Assembly: GCF_964355755.1 (NCBI RefSeq)
Contig: NC_092679.1
Coordinates: 23,188,432 to 23,252,431 of the forward strand
Length of the DNA: 64,000 nucleotides
Source: Antedon mediterranea
Lineage: Eukaryota > Echinodermata > Crinoidea > Comatulida > Antedonidae
Direction: 5' to 3'
A program made the position numbers and the translations under genes. Shown here one piece after another: positions 27,501-42,500 of the stretch (positions within the stretch are counted from its first letter, which is position 1; each line of letters starts with the position of its first letter). The notes beneath the pieces are model-generated. The model ran no database searches. It had not been told where the DNA came from and saw nothing but the letters and a program-made list of their open reading frames with translations.

Positions 27501-30500
27501 GCTGTGATGTACTAATACACCGGGGTAACCCCCTACTCATCTCGAAAGATGTACTAGGTTCTTTAAAGTGCACACGAGCAAGTTGTGTACACTGGACCTA
27601 CGGTTTATAGTCCTTATCCGAGAAGACTCGTTCTACCACCAGAACCATGGAGTGAGTGAGCCTCGAACCCCTGCCGATGTTATGGCTACGTGATTACGGT
27701 TCCACTGTCTTAACCGCTCAGCCACTCACTCACTCATTGCTTGCTTGTTTCATGTCTAGACAATGTTATTCGCAAATACAAGCAATCAGGTGAAAACATC
27801 AGTGAGATTACACTATCAGAAGGTGTGCAAGTAAACAGAATGTACACAATGAACAATGGCAATATAGCGTTCAGTGATTGGGGTAATAAATGCATCACAG
27901 TATGCACTATTAATGGTGAGGTGGTTAAATCATTTGGTAAGGGAGTGTTACGTCCACCTTGGGGTATCCATGTGGATGAAGCATCACGTGTCATGTATGT
28001 AGCTAATGATGAGAATGTAGCCATGCTTAACATTGAAAGTGGTAGTCTCATTAAAAAAATAGCCCTATGGAATTGTACCGGTTTGAAACACACCAATATC
28101 ATGGATGTCACCCTTACAAGACAAGGACAAATTCTTGTACTGCATTCTACTAAAAGCTGCTTAAAACTATTTGATACAAAGAGAAAGTATATTAAAGACC
28201 TTGTCAATGAGGGTGATGAAGATGGTAAGGTGACGTACCCAAAAGGAGTAGCAGTTGATAAAAATGATAATATCATAATATCAAGTTACCACAAACTACA
28301 GCTATTTAGTAATAGCGGAAAGTTTATTAAAAGGATCGATAAAGAAGAAGATGGAATCAACCAACCTCATGTTTTATCTATCTTATCACACCATCCACGT
28401 AGACTTGCAGTGGCAAATAATGGTGATAAAACTGTAAAAATATTTAATTATTAAATAAGCTAGTGCTCAAGATATAAGACAATATAATGCTATTAGTTTT
28501 CATCGATGTTTATAGAAATTGTAAAATATTATAATAATTTACATAAGGTTAAAACAACTATTTCTTCCATTGTACAGCATTTTTTATTTTAATTATTTAC
28601 TGGAGTAGAAATTATTAATTCCATACTACTTTATTTATTTATATTTTGATATCAATCTTAAAAATATTTCTCGAAAAGAAATGATTTGTAGAGAGGCTCC
28701 AACTTGAGGGCATAGTTCACGGACTATACTATTTGTGAACAGGGGTGTTCAATGAAAAAAAGTTATATCTCGCTCTTTGAGTATAGGCATAAAATAAACT
28801 ATCAAATACATACTATTTTAATTCTATATAACTTATAAATCTTGTAAAAAATGATTGCTATTATATGTTTACTGCTTTACTGGCTTAAGATTACAAATGT
28901 TTTGTTTTTAACATATATGGTCATACATTTTAATAAATCTACTGTTTACTGTGATATTTAAAGTTCACTTATTTAATTCATTGTTACGCTCATAATCAAC
29001 CATATTTGTGGTGCTGCACTACTGTAGTACAGTTTTAAAAGTGTATAAAAAATTATGTGCATGCGCACACATATCATTTTTTTCCCAAACTATCATGACA
29101 TGATTTGTAAACCATTTGTTTGGTCAGTTTTGAAATCGTTAAAATCTGCAATCGAGTTCAACTTCAACGATTGCACATTTTAAAGATTTTTAGCGTTTAT
29201 TTTTACCCCTTTTCCTGTAAAATAATTGAATCCGGTCAATTTAACGCAACTCAACGTCGACTGGAAAACAGGCTTAACATTTGCAGCAAGATCATCAAAC
29301 AATTCACTTTGTGTATTAATTATTAAGATTCTTTCTAAAGCAATGCTATCACATCCTGCTAACATGTACAATATCATTTCAACAAGGTTGTCATATTAGA
29401 CAGAGAATCCAAATGCTTTGAAATGGGTGTGAAAAGACAGTGTACGTTAAATGTGAAGAACCTTCACTGAACAGAGGGGAGGGCTACTGTAAGTCACAAC
29501 TTATCTTGAATCTTCAATTCAGCAATCCCAATCCCAAGATGTTTTGGTAATAGCTCCTTAACATGGGTCACCAATTGCCTCGATTCCATAATTCGGCCAG
29601 ATGATATGACCTGTTCCTATTATTAAGTCCAGTTGACTAAAGTTATTCTTCCAAACTTGATACTACTGGATGAGTAACAATTACCCATAGTACAAAATCA
29701 TTGACTTAGCAATCTTCTAAAGATGTTTTGGGTCACCGCCTATAGTTTGTTGAATGTCATGTTAAAACATGCACATTTATGTTTCAACAATAATACATAA
29801 TGGTTGAATTTGCATATATTAGCATATATTTGTATATATTAGATACAGAACACAACATGTGCTGTATAACAAATTGACAACATTGTTCTTCAAATTATTT
29901 CTAATGTTATCTATAAAGTTGAATACAAACTGTAACATTAACCACAATATGATAAGTGCCAAGAAAGCAGGTGATAATTCAATGCCCACCTGTATTTAAT
30001 TATGCAAAATTATGTTTTTAAAGAACAACATGGAAAGTTTTATATTCTTATAAATAGATTTTTCATTTTGTCTCAAAGAAATAGAAATTCTACAAAAACA
30101 AATCTAAACATGCAGATTCATGTTTCAATAATAATACATGACTGTTTAATTGTTTGCATAATGATTTAATTTGCATAATCTATAACATGCAAATATTATG
30201 TTTTAATTAACAATCCGGAACACATGCAAATTGATAACAGTTCTTTAAATTACACCTAATGTTATCAATAAAGTAGACTATAAACTGTAACATTTTAATT
30301 AACAATGTGAAGAAAGTGCCAAGAAAGCAGGTGATAATTTACAGATCCACCTGTATTTAATTATGCAAATTAAGTTTTGAAGGCACAACATGGAAAGTTT
30401 TAAAGAAAACGGTCAAAATGAGTGAAGAAAAATAAAGTTTAAAAAGGATAACCAAAATATTCTTGAGTACACCTATTGAAGGCCTATACTTACTTAAAAA

Positions 30501-33500
30501 GTAATGTACAAATATTATAAATTCAAAATATATATATAAAAAAAAAGGGGGAAATAGAGAAATGAAAGCAGAATGCATAAGGCCTTGGGACTAGTATCTG
30601 TAGCAAACAATTATTTATTCAATATTATATTCTTTTTTATAGTAGTTAGTTAGTTATAATACAGTATCAGTAGTTTACAGGTATCGCAATCATAAACTTA
30701 AACATGCAAAAGTGAAAAAAATTGAGAAACAATCATGATATCTGACTTGTAATAAAGCAAAATAATCCAAATAATATACTGTAGTATTTCTTTTTTTAAC
30801 TTTTATGAAATATATGAGATGTATAGTACATACAAATATATCACATTTTTTTTTACTATTAATATTTTTAATTCAGTATACATTAAAAATTCACACTTTT
30901 GCCAAAGAAATTGTTAAAATATGGGTTGTTAAAGAAAAGTGTTATATAATTTACTAAAAAGAAACAAAACAAATGTATTTTAAAGTTTACCTTTAAGCTC
31001 TTAATAAACTGTTCCTGTTGTAATATTTCTGTTTACAAAAAAAAATTATGGACAATTTCTATTGAATGACATTGCAGATGTTGTTACTTTCGGACACAGA
31101 CTGTATAGGCCAATGTCAAAGAAAGGAGGTACGTCAACGACTCACTTAAAATGATTGTCGCTGTGGCCAGCCGCCTATGATTAGAGCGTTGTGACGTTTA
31201 TTTTCGACTTAAGAAAGAAAAAAATCAGCGTCATAATAAAAACAGGTCCAGAAATACAAAACACAAAAAATCCAAAAAAAAGTTATGACTTAATACCCAT
31301 GAGGTGTTTTAGGTGAATCACCAACAATTGTCAAGTATACTGCATTCATTAAAGTGCTGCACAAACTGACAGACAGACCGTCATCTCAGGGAAGCATTCG
31401 TTATAATATTAGAGAGAAAATTGGTAAAGTTAAAATGTTGGTACCAAAATAACCGGAATTGCAACAAAAAGGTTACGGTAAACTTGAACTACTCCCTGGG
31501 AGTGGGTTGTGACATAATTATTGGGTATCTAAATGACAGGAATTATACTGGGAAGGTTACAGTACATTTTAACTGCCCACAGGGAATGGGTTGTGAGGTA
31601 ATTATTATTAAAATTATAAGAAAGCTTTAAACTACATTTTAAAACCCGACCTAAATAGCATGTCCTTTTTTTTGGTCCAAATATTACCATAAACTCTTTG
31701 TTAAATCAATTACATAAATGCATTAATTTTCTCTTCCAGATGTACATGGCCCTTACAACATTCATTAGGGAAAACTAGATATCAATCTAGTGTGGACAGG
31801 CAAGTGATGCCAAACCGGATATTGGAAGTCATTATCTACAGGATTGTACAACATACCGGACATAATGTTAATGTTGTATGTGACTATCACGGCAAAATTT
31901 AAAAAAATATTTAATTGACCAAACACTACACAGTTAAACCTCAATTAAGCAACCACTCTAAGGTTCTGTAAAGTGTCTAGTATTAACAGGAGGTGCACCA
32001 AATGAGGTTCATACTAAGCAATTGGGTCAATAATGTTTCAAAATAAACTAAAATGGTCAAAGCTACTTTAATAAGCAAATGGGTCACTTTGCAAACTTGA
32101 TTCAGGCAACTAGCGTTATCTAAATATCTGGACAAATTGTTACTAAAGATCCAACGCCTGATAATGCAATATGTATGTGAACAATGTTAGTACTGAGCAT
32201 GGGCAAGTATTTGCACAAAGTACAACAAAAAAAGTCATCTACAGTAACAACATACTAATGGTGTCTTATCAAAACCAACAGACATGAATTCCTCAATCAT
32301 AAATCACCAGTTATTACTTGTCATCATTCAAGCAATATAGTCCAATTGATTGTGGGAAGTACTTCAACATTTGAAGCCAAAAATTCACTTTAAAAGTTAT
32401 TAACTTGATTTTAGCATTGATAATCAGTAATTCATATTTTAACATACTTATATCAGACATTTAAAATTGAAGATATGCCAATACAAGGCATTAAAGTCTT
32501 GCTTTATTTTCCAATTAATTGCTGTACTAATGAATGTGTCTAGTTGTATACATGTATCAGCAGTTTTTACCAAGGTTAATGTTAGAATCTGGATAACCTA
32601 TATTTATAACATACATAGGTAAATTCAACTCATAATAAAAATTAATTATTTGCAGGTGTTGATTTAGGCGGGGCTAAACAGACGTCAATTTAAATATAAC
32701 AGCCATGTCTTTTAAAAATAAAATAATGACTATTTTTAGTTTTCTGCAACCTGATGAATCGTTTTTATCATATAAAATATTTAGCCCTCCCATTCCCTAA
32801 TCTATAATGCTGGATCTGTTCCTGATTTATACAATAAAAGAAGCTAAGTTAAATAAATGCAATAGACATACAAATCTACTAAACACAAGACTTAATAATA
32901 TGCAACAAGTCTTGTAAAAGGGCTTTAGTGGAATGCAATGTACCTGCATAGTCTTGTAAAAGGGCTTTAGTGGAATGCAATGTACCTGTATAGTCTTGTA
33001 AAAGGGCTTTAGTGGAATGCAATGTACCTGTATAGTCTTGTAAAAGGGGTTTTAGTGGAATTGTGTGCCACATATGTGCATTCACTTTTTCAAAATAGAT
33101 TAGAGTAAGAAACATTTGAAAAAAATAGAATGATTGAACTTGGTTTAACTGACTCTGATATCAATTTTAAAAGCAAAATTAATTATTTTAAAAAAAACCG
33201 AATATACTGTACTGTGATACCAAGACAAGTAAAGCAGTATCCTGTTATTACCATTTATGAATTTAAAGTTATGAATTTGGCAAGTTTTATTAATTAAAAA
33301 AATGGAATACCCCACAATGAACTTCTGAACTAATTTTAATAAATGTTTTAAAAAATGGAATCAACCCATTCAAGTGACACATTATTGCATATACAAACAT
33401 ATCAAAATGAGTCATAATTATAAATCTATAATCTGAGGTTATCGTACCCTGTTTTCGACGTTGATAAACGAGAAATACCGCTGGACGTACATCAAGCAGC

Positions 33501-36500
33501 TTTTCCGATAATTGGAAGAAACTGGTAAAGACTTAGTGGAAATCGTCCAAAGACGAGGCCATGCGTTTAAGGTAGAATTGCAATATGTTGTTAGTTTACG
33601 GCAGACACTTCGTGATATTGTCAATTATTGATGGTTTATGGAAGTACATTCAAACATGGTAACAATTTAAAGCAATTATGCAAAAGGATGATATACTAGT
33701 TAACTAATACAAATATAATTTGTTCTCATGATTTTTTAGAGCAGCCATAAAAAAGCTTCTTCTATTCCATTTTGTTAACATGTTTCTGGTTAAAATAGCC
33801 ATTAGACATGCCATTAGAAAATTTTTTTTTTTATCAATATCATACCTTAGTGAAAGAAAAACTTGGGAGTGAAAACCATTCATTTATTTACTTTTCTTTA
33901 AACATAATATTCAAGTCACTGATCCAAAACTTCTCATCAAAGTGCCTTATCAACAAATTGAAACGACATCTCATGATTATTATGAAAATTATGAAGAGAA
34001 ATAAATGTCACATTTGATCTGACTTTGACTTGATATCATTTTTCATTTAAACAGAGCCAAATTGAATTTTATCCCAACAATACACACCTCAGTTACAATA
34101 TTAAATTAGGGACTACAGTATGAATAGAAAAAATAGGACGATATGCAAACATGAATCATGCTTACGAGAACATTAGGGAGCAAAAGTGACCTATGAAAAC
34201 TGAGAAATACAAATTAGACAAATGAAATGATTCATGTTAATGTGTTTAATTCTTTATTTCAGTATTAACAAAAGTACAGAAACCTTCAGAAACAACTACT
34301 TTAGGGACTATTTTTCTTACACTCGCATCTGAAATCAATAAGGATAAACTCACATAAGACATGACTAGAAATGCAAACTTGCACAAACTGACAATTAAAA
34401 CATGTAAAATGTCAACACATCAAAGGTTAGCTGTCAGAATTTAATAGTACGTCTACCTTTACAAACAACTACTTTAGGGACTATATTTCTTACACTGTTT
34501 GGATCAATAACAGGATAGGAACAACAAAGTTCACCATGGGAGCAAACATACAAAAAACCTGGCAAAACAGAAAAATAAAAACATTTAGCACATAAAATCA
34601 AGCAATCATACACGTTCAAAAGGACGTCCGCCTTCACAACTATCGCTGGGGAACTACCTTTTCTTGTATTATGACAACAGGATAAAACCGACCGCAGAAT
34701 TCACCTTGGGATGAAGCACCGCAAATTCATTAAAGCACACAATTGAGAATATAAACAAAATATGCAATAAACATTAACAACAGATTACTCATAAACTACT
34801 CAACTAAAGGGACTACTTTTCTTACACTCGGGAACAAATAGCAGAATATTGAAAATAGACCATTCACAACCTTATAGATTACCATGGAGGAAGGCTAATC
34901 ATTTAATAAAACCAAGAATCAAAAGAAAACGAAATTGCAGAAAATATACGTCTGTTAATCCACACCAGTACTGCTAACGGTTCAAATGGGAGAACAATTA
35001 TAAATTGAAAAATAAAACCAAAAAACGAAAGTACATTAAAATGAATGAATGTATTTCCTTGGTTCCCTCCAGTGCTCCCTGAAAAAATTCAATTAGGAAA
35101 GTCAGCATGGTAACCGGCTTTAAAAAGCACAGAACATAATTATTTAATAACAAATATTGTGGATAATAATTAATATTTTAAATCGAAGTATAATGTATGT
35201 TGATATCTATAATTGAGCAGTGTTTTAATAAAAGTGTTTTGAATTACAATGAATTAACTTTGTATTTTAATTTACAAAACGTTGTGTAATTTCTATGTTA
35301 TGACTAATATTAAAAAAACATTTTGTTTATAAGAAAGGTAGATTATTATTAACATAAAGACTAGAAATTTAAACATGTGTAACACTTGTGTAAAAACCTA
35401 TACCTCACTATTTACACTCTAGCTTTTAAATTATCTCCATGCAGTTAAAGACTTAAGACCCTGAAAAAATAACTTTTAAAAAAATGTTTTTGTTGAATAG
35501 CAATTTTAAGGCGATTTCATTGGCTTCAGAAGTGTTTATTAAATTTAACCTATCTTCAAAAACAATAATTATTTAAAAAAACTGATTTACTTAAATCGTA
35601 CTTATTATTTATTGTAACTAAAATATTCTATTTTTATTAAAGAATAGAATATCTTAAGAATAATAATTACAATTCAAGTAATTTTTTTTTAGTTTTGATT
35701 ACTTTTCACACTTTAAGTTTTTTTTTTTTTTTATTCACAGAAAAATTTAAATGGTGCTTTAATAAAAAGACATAAAAAGGAAATTAGGTTGAGTGCGTAC
35801 AAGACGACGTAGAACACAGGAAGTTAGCTCTCTGTATACTGGTCACAGTGGTGACATACTAGCTTAGGCTACTAACCTGGGACTTATTAAACCCAGCTTA
35901 GAAAATTACCTGATGTAAAATACAATTTAATTGGCTTTGTAATGAGCAAAGGAACAATGTAAAAACATGTGGTAAATAAAATTAGGTCAACAAAAATCGG
36001 TCTTGCAAAAAATAAAAGTCACAGACCTGCGTGCAGTGACGGACTTAAATTATTTAAACAGAAGATCTGCTCAAGTGTTTAAACAACAAACAATTGCTGA
36101 TCAAATTTGGCTTAAGTTTGGCCTAAGGTAGGTTTTGGGTTTACACTTAGCTTAGAACCTTAAACCTTGCAGAGTGGCTTCATCATCAACTGAAGATGTA
36201 AAACTAAAATTACAAAATTAGGTTACTTAGTACAGATAGTGAAAATTCTATCATAAATTTGGCAAGGACTTTTTACTTGTGCATATACTGTATGTCCTAT
36301 CACATTTTCCAGAAATTGTCAATGTTACGTTTCAATGGCAATTGATATGCATGAAAATGAAGCATTGACGTTTGATTTGAGTTTTCGGCGCTGGACCGGG
36401 ACCGTGCCGGAACATTTTAAGGGGAAACTTTCTTATGAAATAAATAAGGATGATAATTATAATCCCTTAAAGCTTAATGGGAAACTGAGAAAATTTGGAT

Positions 36501-39500
36501 TAAGTTCTCAAAACCCATGGCAGCCAGTAGTGCATACTACATATTATGGTCCACAACTATTCAGACGACACCCCTAAATATCAAGACTATAAGAGTACCT
36601 TAGGTTCTACAATATTATTTACAATATCTATAGCGCTTGCATTGTCAACTTCTGTCAATGGTCTATAAACAAAATCACGTTAAAAGAACTGTTGATTCAT
36701 CTGTAGTAAAAGGGAAAACCATGGAGTAAAGAAACACACATACCTGTAAAAAAAAAACCAACAGTACTAGAGAGGGCGACCTGTATAAATAGAGCAACCT
36801 AAAGTTTATTCTTTGCTTATGTCTTGCTTTCTATACTTACAAAGAGGGCAGCAAATATGTTTTTGAAGTTTACATTCAGACAGTAGTTTATCTAAATTAA
36901 CCAATAAGATTAGAGAACTGAAGTATACCAGCAGCAATAGTCTGTAGAAAATGTGTGCGTAGCTATGTCATTTTTAAAGTTTTCTGAAAAAGTTTGACAA
37001 TTGCAGTGTTACTTACATTGGAAATGGATGAACTTATTGGCCAACCAGATAATCCAGTTTGGCAATTGCAGTGTTACTTACATTGGAAATGGATGAACCT
37101 GTTGGCCAACCAGATATTCCAGTTTGACAATTGCAGTGTTACTTACATTGGAAATGGATAAACCTGTTGGCCAACCAGATATTCCAGTTTGACAATTGCA
37201 GTGTTACTTACATTGGAAATGGATGAACCTGTTGGCCAACCAGATATTCCAGTTTGGCAATTGCAGTGTTACTTACATTGGAAATGGATGAACCTGTTGG
37301 CCAACCAGATATTCCAGTTTGACAATTGCAGTGTTACTTACATTGGAAATGGATGAACCTGTTGGCCAACCAGATATTCCAGTTTGACAATTGCAGTGTT
37401 ACTTACATTGGAAATGGATAAACCTGTTGGCCAACCAGATATTCCAGTTTGACAATTGCAGTGTTACTTACATTGGAAATGGATAAACATGTTGGCCAAC
37501 CAGATATTCCAGTTTGACAATTGCAGTGTTACTTACATTGGAAATGGATAAACCTGTTGGCCAACCAGATATTCCAGTTTGACAATTGCAGTGTTACTTA
37601 CATTGGAAATGGATAAACCTGTTGGCCAACCAGATATTCCAGTTTCAATAAACACAATTTATTGCTCACTACTATACATTGCTATAATACAGAACACTTA
37701 TCACGTTACTATTAATGAACCTTAATTATAGTAATTACCTTTTGATGTCATCTACACTGGTATCGATGAGATACTTGTATAAATAAAACGCCTTATCACA
37801 TGATATGATGATAAACTTATCCATGTAGTAAAACTGAGAATGCTTGATGGCACTGCTAAAGACAGACTTGGCCTAAGAATGTAATAAACAAAAAAGTTTT
37901 CAAAGAATTACTCAAAGCATCATGGTCGCCCAAGTAGAAACGTTGGGATCTTTTGAACCAAAATAAAGTCTCTCATACATACATTCAACCACAGAAAATA
38001 ATTGTAGATCTCGCAACACCATGAGCACTGCCTATTCAGCTAAATCGGAACACAATAAACATTTGAAAATAACTGAATAGGGAGACAAATTTAATTTCTG
38101 ATTGTACCAACCTTGTCAACTTTCTGTTTTTCATTGATATTTTGAAATGTTAAAATTGGTTCAGAAGATGATTTTGTCCACAATTTAACTGTTTTATCAT
38201 TTGATCCTGTTAGCAGATATTGGTTGCCATGACTCCAAGATACACAATTTACAGAACTGTCATGACCTACAAATCAAGTAAAGTTTTGAAAACATATCCT
38301 GTATGAAAATTAGATGAGAGGCAACAAAATGTGGATACATTTTACTACTAAAAAGATGTATACAGCTCGTTGAGTTTGTGCACTTTTTGTGTTCATAATC
38401 AGTGTACCATGTCCCGCATACCTGGTTCAGCCTATTATATTGTGCCAGTTCTGTGGTACATTTCATTTCGAAACCTGAGCTGCACTGACGAAGTCTAATA
38501 AGATTGAAACAGTACTGTCTGCTGATTGGATATATATATGTATATATTTACCTGTGAATGATATACATTTACTGCTCAAAGGCATTTTAAACGCCATGCT
38601 AGACTTGTTCGCTAAAGCACATGCTAAATGCTGGCCATCCCCTAAAAATAAAAAGATCATAATATAAGGACAGTTGTAAGAAATCTATACTCTTTTAAGT
38701 TCACAATCATTAATACAAAGTATCAATTGTATGTCTATGCATACATTATAGTGTCTGTGTCACTATTGTTGTAGCATTATGGCTCCTGCTTTGTTTACTG
38801 CTATAGCTGTATAGCAGCTGCTGCACTGTAGCTGCAACGATGTAGTGTAACTGCTGAATTGTTTGTATCAGTGTTGTTACTGCACTGTGGCTGCAGCAAT
38901 GTATTGTGGCTGCTGCTGCTTCGTTTGTAGCTCTGGTGCTACTGCACTGTGGCTGCAGTAATGTATTGTAGCTGCTGCTTTCTTTGTAGCATTGTTGCTA
39001 CTGTACTGTACCTTTTCTTTGTTTTTAAATTCTCACCTGAAAATGCTATTTGATGAATAGGAGTAGGCTGTTCAGCAACACTTTGTTTTACTTTCAATGT
39101 TGTTGGTGGAGGAGCATTGACAGGATATGCTTTTTGTAGAGCCCTTAAGTTAGAACAATGCAGATTAAATTATAATATGATGTTAATAACTTTATATTTA
39201 TTTTACGTTATACACATTTAACGGCAAGAAATTCCTCAATTTCAGAATGGGTATACTATCAAAAACCAGACAAAAAGACAAATTAAAGAAGAAACAACTG
39301 GTAGAAGGAACTATTTTATATCTCTATCAACCACCAACAATTAGTTAGAAAGAGAATATAAGAAGAAATTAATATGTAAAACAAACTTACTTTGCACCAC
39401 TTCCAACCTTTGCTGTTGGCTTTCCTTTTATTTTGTTGGTTTTTGGTGAAAACATATCCTGCCTAGATTTTTGTGAGTAGCCAGATGACTTTATCTTTGA

Positions 39501-42500
39501 ATGGAATGTGAGTGATTGATTGTCTGGAATCAATGACTTCTTTTGAGCACTACTCTTCTTTGGTTTTGTTTCTGCCTTTGATTTTGGAATAAGTTCCGAT
39601 CTTAACGGTGAACTGTCCAACAATGGTGTACTTCAAAAAAGAAGGTTAATCATGGATATTACTGTATTTGTATCGGAAAATGAAGTTGTAGTTTTATGGT
39701 TAAGATGCCTGCCTGCCTACCAATCCAAGGGTCATTAGTTCAAATCTATTCCGATGCCTTATGACAAACTACTAGTTTATGTAGAAAATCTTGTGAATGG
39801 AAATATTGTTTTTTTTTTTTTCATTTCGGTGGAAATTTGGCAGTGAATTTGGCATACTATACCTATAGCAAATATACAAGGAAAGGGAACAACAAATTAT
39901 TACATAAATAGATAAGACTTAAATAATATCAATATCGTATTTACTTTAAAGGGCTTTTTTAAAAGGAAAAAAACATTTTGCATTGGACAAGCATGAAAAT
40001 TTTTAGTCGCGTGGACGCGACTCTATAGTTCACTATGTCGGTCTGTCGGTCTGTCTGTCGGTCCGGTATCACTATGTATTTTAGAACGCGACTTATGGCT
40101 GTTGGCCTTGTTTTGTTTAATTCCAAATTTACTTCTGCTACCATGTATGTAGTTCACACTTTTGTTTTTACTATACTACCTTGATAACACTGTTATATCT
40201 GCCACCTGCACTGAATCAGCTTCTGAGGTGATTGCAAGATTCTCTAGACCAGTTACTTCTTTGGCGATTGCTAGGTCATGAGACGAGGTCGTTGAAGCAA
40301 AGATGGTATCAATTGAAAGCACATGCGCTTCACTTTGGAATATGCTGCCTACCAAACACCAAATCTGGAGAAAATAAATAATAGCAATATTTTTATATTA
40401 TTTTCGGCAGAAAAGGTGCCAGAGAGAGGGCACAAGAGCAACAAGACACTAATGCGTATATCATCGGTTGTCACACAAAGCTTCAATATGTGTAGATCAT
40501 GTGTCTTAGGCATGGTCATAAATGAACTTTTAGTTCCAGCTTAACTTTGACCTTAAATACATAAAAAAATAAATTGCACTGGTCCACAATTCTACACCAA
40601 CCTTTTCTTGATCATGTGACCCAGAGAAGCTGTAGGTTCCCACCAATGATATACTCTTCATTGGAGTATCTAGATTTTGTTCTGATGAAAGTGAGTCTGT
40701 GATAAAGAAAGAAAATTTGAAATTTAAATTAAAATTTAAATATATGACGTGTAATAAACTGATTTCAAAATTTGTCAGATTTTTTAACTTTTTGCCATTT
40801 TAAGGACAGAATACTTCACACTAGAATAAACATAGTATGTATATCAAGTTACCTTGAAGGTCAATGACCCTTGTGACCTCATAACTGTAGGCATTGATAA
40901 TAAGAATCGAAGCAGTTGTTCCAACAATCAATACAGGTGGCACTTCTAATAGATCTCTATGAAAAGAATAGATTGAATACATTAAAAAAATGATTGTTAG
41001 GATCCTTAATAATTAATTAATCAAGCGGTTGTGATTAAGTCTTTGGTATAGAACTCTCAAGATGATAGATATTCCATTTATAGTACTTATAAATGCATGT
41101 AATTGTAATGGTTAAAAACAACATTGATTGCGGAGGAGTCATGTGCCATCCACAAACCAATACTTGTTCTTTTGAAGAGATATAAATGTGGGGGGAAAAA
41201 TGAATTGCACAACTTTCTTCTCCCCCAAGGGTTTTTTTTTTTGTCATACACCTGCCACTAAATAGTGATCATTCGTCTGGGGGCCAAGATGGATCTGTAC
41301 ACCCGAGGTACACCCTACTCTTTCAAAAAATGCACTGGATTCTCTAAAGAGCACAAGTTTATGTGTACACTGGACCTCTAGTGCATATCTGAGCAGTGAA
41401 CCTAAGCCGTTTGTATGGCTATGGATTTCAGTACCCTTGCTTGGACACTCAACTCTGCCAGAAAGAGGGAACACCATAAAAGAGCCAATGAATATATGCA
41501 AATGATAATGTTACTCAACTGTACAACAGAACTGTTGTGTGTGAGAAATGATGGAAGATTAGCAGCACTTCTAGGCCGGGACTTTGTAGGCCTAACCCGA
41601 TAGAAAAGACCCAGTATAGTGTTTCCTGCCTCACTCTGGTCATCTTCATCATAGGTGTCGTCTGCAGTGGGCTGTTGTGTTTTCCAAGATGGCTTACTGG
41701 ATATTGTTGATGGTTCTACTGGAGAGTAAACAAAAGTTGCATTGTGCTACTGTATGTTATTATTTCTTATACAAGCAATAACAAACATTATTTCACACAG
41801 GAGTAGATTCTGGTCATTTGATTGGAGGATTGTGGGTCATATGATATTCAATAAACTACTCCAATGTTGTCATATATGAGTGCACTTTGTTATATGCATT
41901 GCAAGTTGAATGTTGCTATATGCTTGCTTATATGCACTATATAAGAATGAACTATTATTATTTACCAAGTTCTTGGTCTGTATGAAGCCTTGACACTTGT
42001 GCCTTCTGTAAGTGTTTAGCTACATCTATATGATGTAACAAACGAAACCCACTAGAATCATTCATGTCATATATACGCACCTAATAAAAAACAAAAACAT
42101 ACCAATGAAATAGTAGAAAGAAAATATAAGATTATTATAGCTGTCAAAAGCAAGACAGTGTGACTCTAGCACTACCCCCATGGATCCATACCTGCGCAAT
42201 GAGTATGTGGGAGAGTAGCATATTAAAGCAAGCCTAATATTTTTTTCCTACAATGTGAGAAAAGTTAAATTCTGAAACAAAATAGGTAGTGTGTGTAGCT
42301 TTCATCATTGTTTTGACATTTTCTACTGTGAAACAAATTACTTTATAAAAGAAGTACCTGGCCATCAGTTGAGCCTATTGCTACTTGTTCATTCTCATAA
42401 TTCCAAGCTAGACACAGAAATGGAGAACCTACAAACAAAAAAGAAGTGTTTTAAAGAAATCAGTGAAGACACAGAAATGGAGAACCTACAAACAAAAAGA

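Noticed and set aside
27734-28276. 180-codon minus-strand ORF
   Set aside because: Antisense shadow of the TRIM NHL region, with no independent motif.
36991-37645. Regular direct repeats resembling a CRISPR array
   Set aside because: Head-to-tail 65-bp minisatellite with no unique spacers, in a eukaryotic intron.
40323-40544. 73-codon plus-strand ORF
   Set aside because: Overlaps WDR27 exon 11 in antisense and has no motif.
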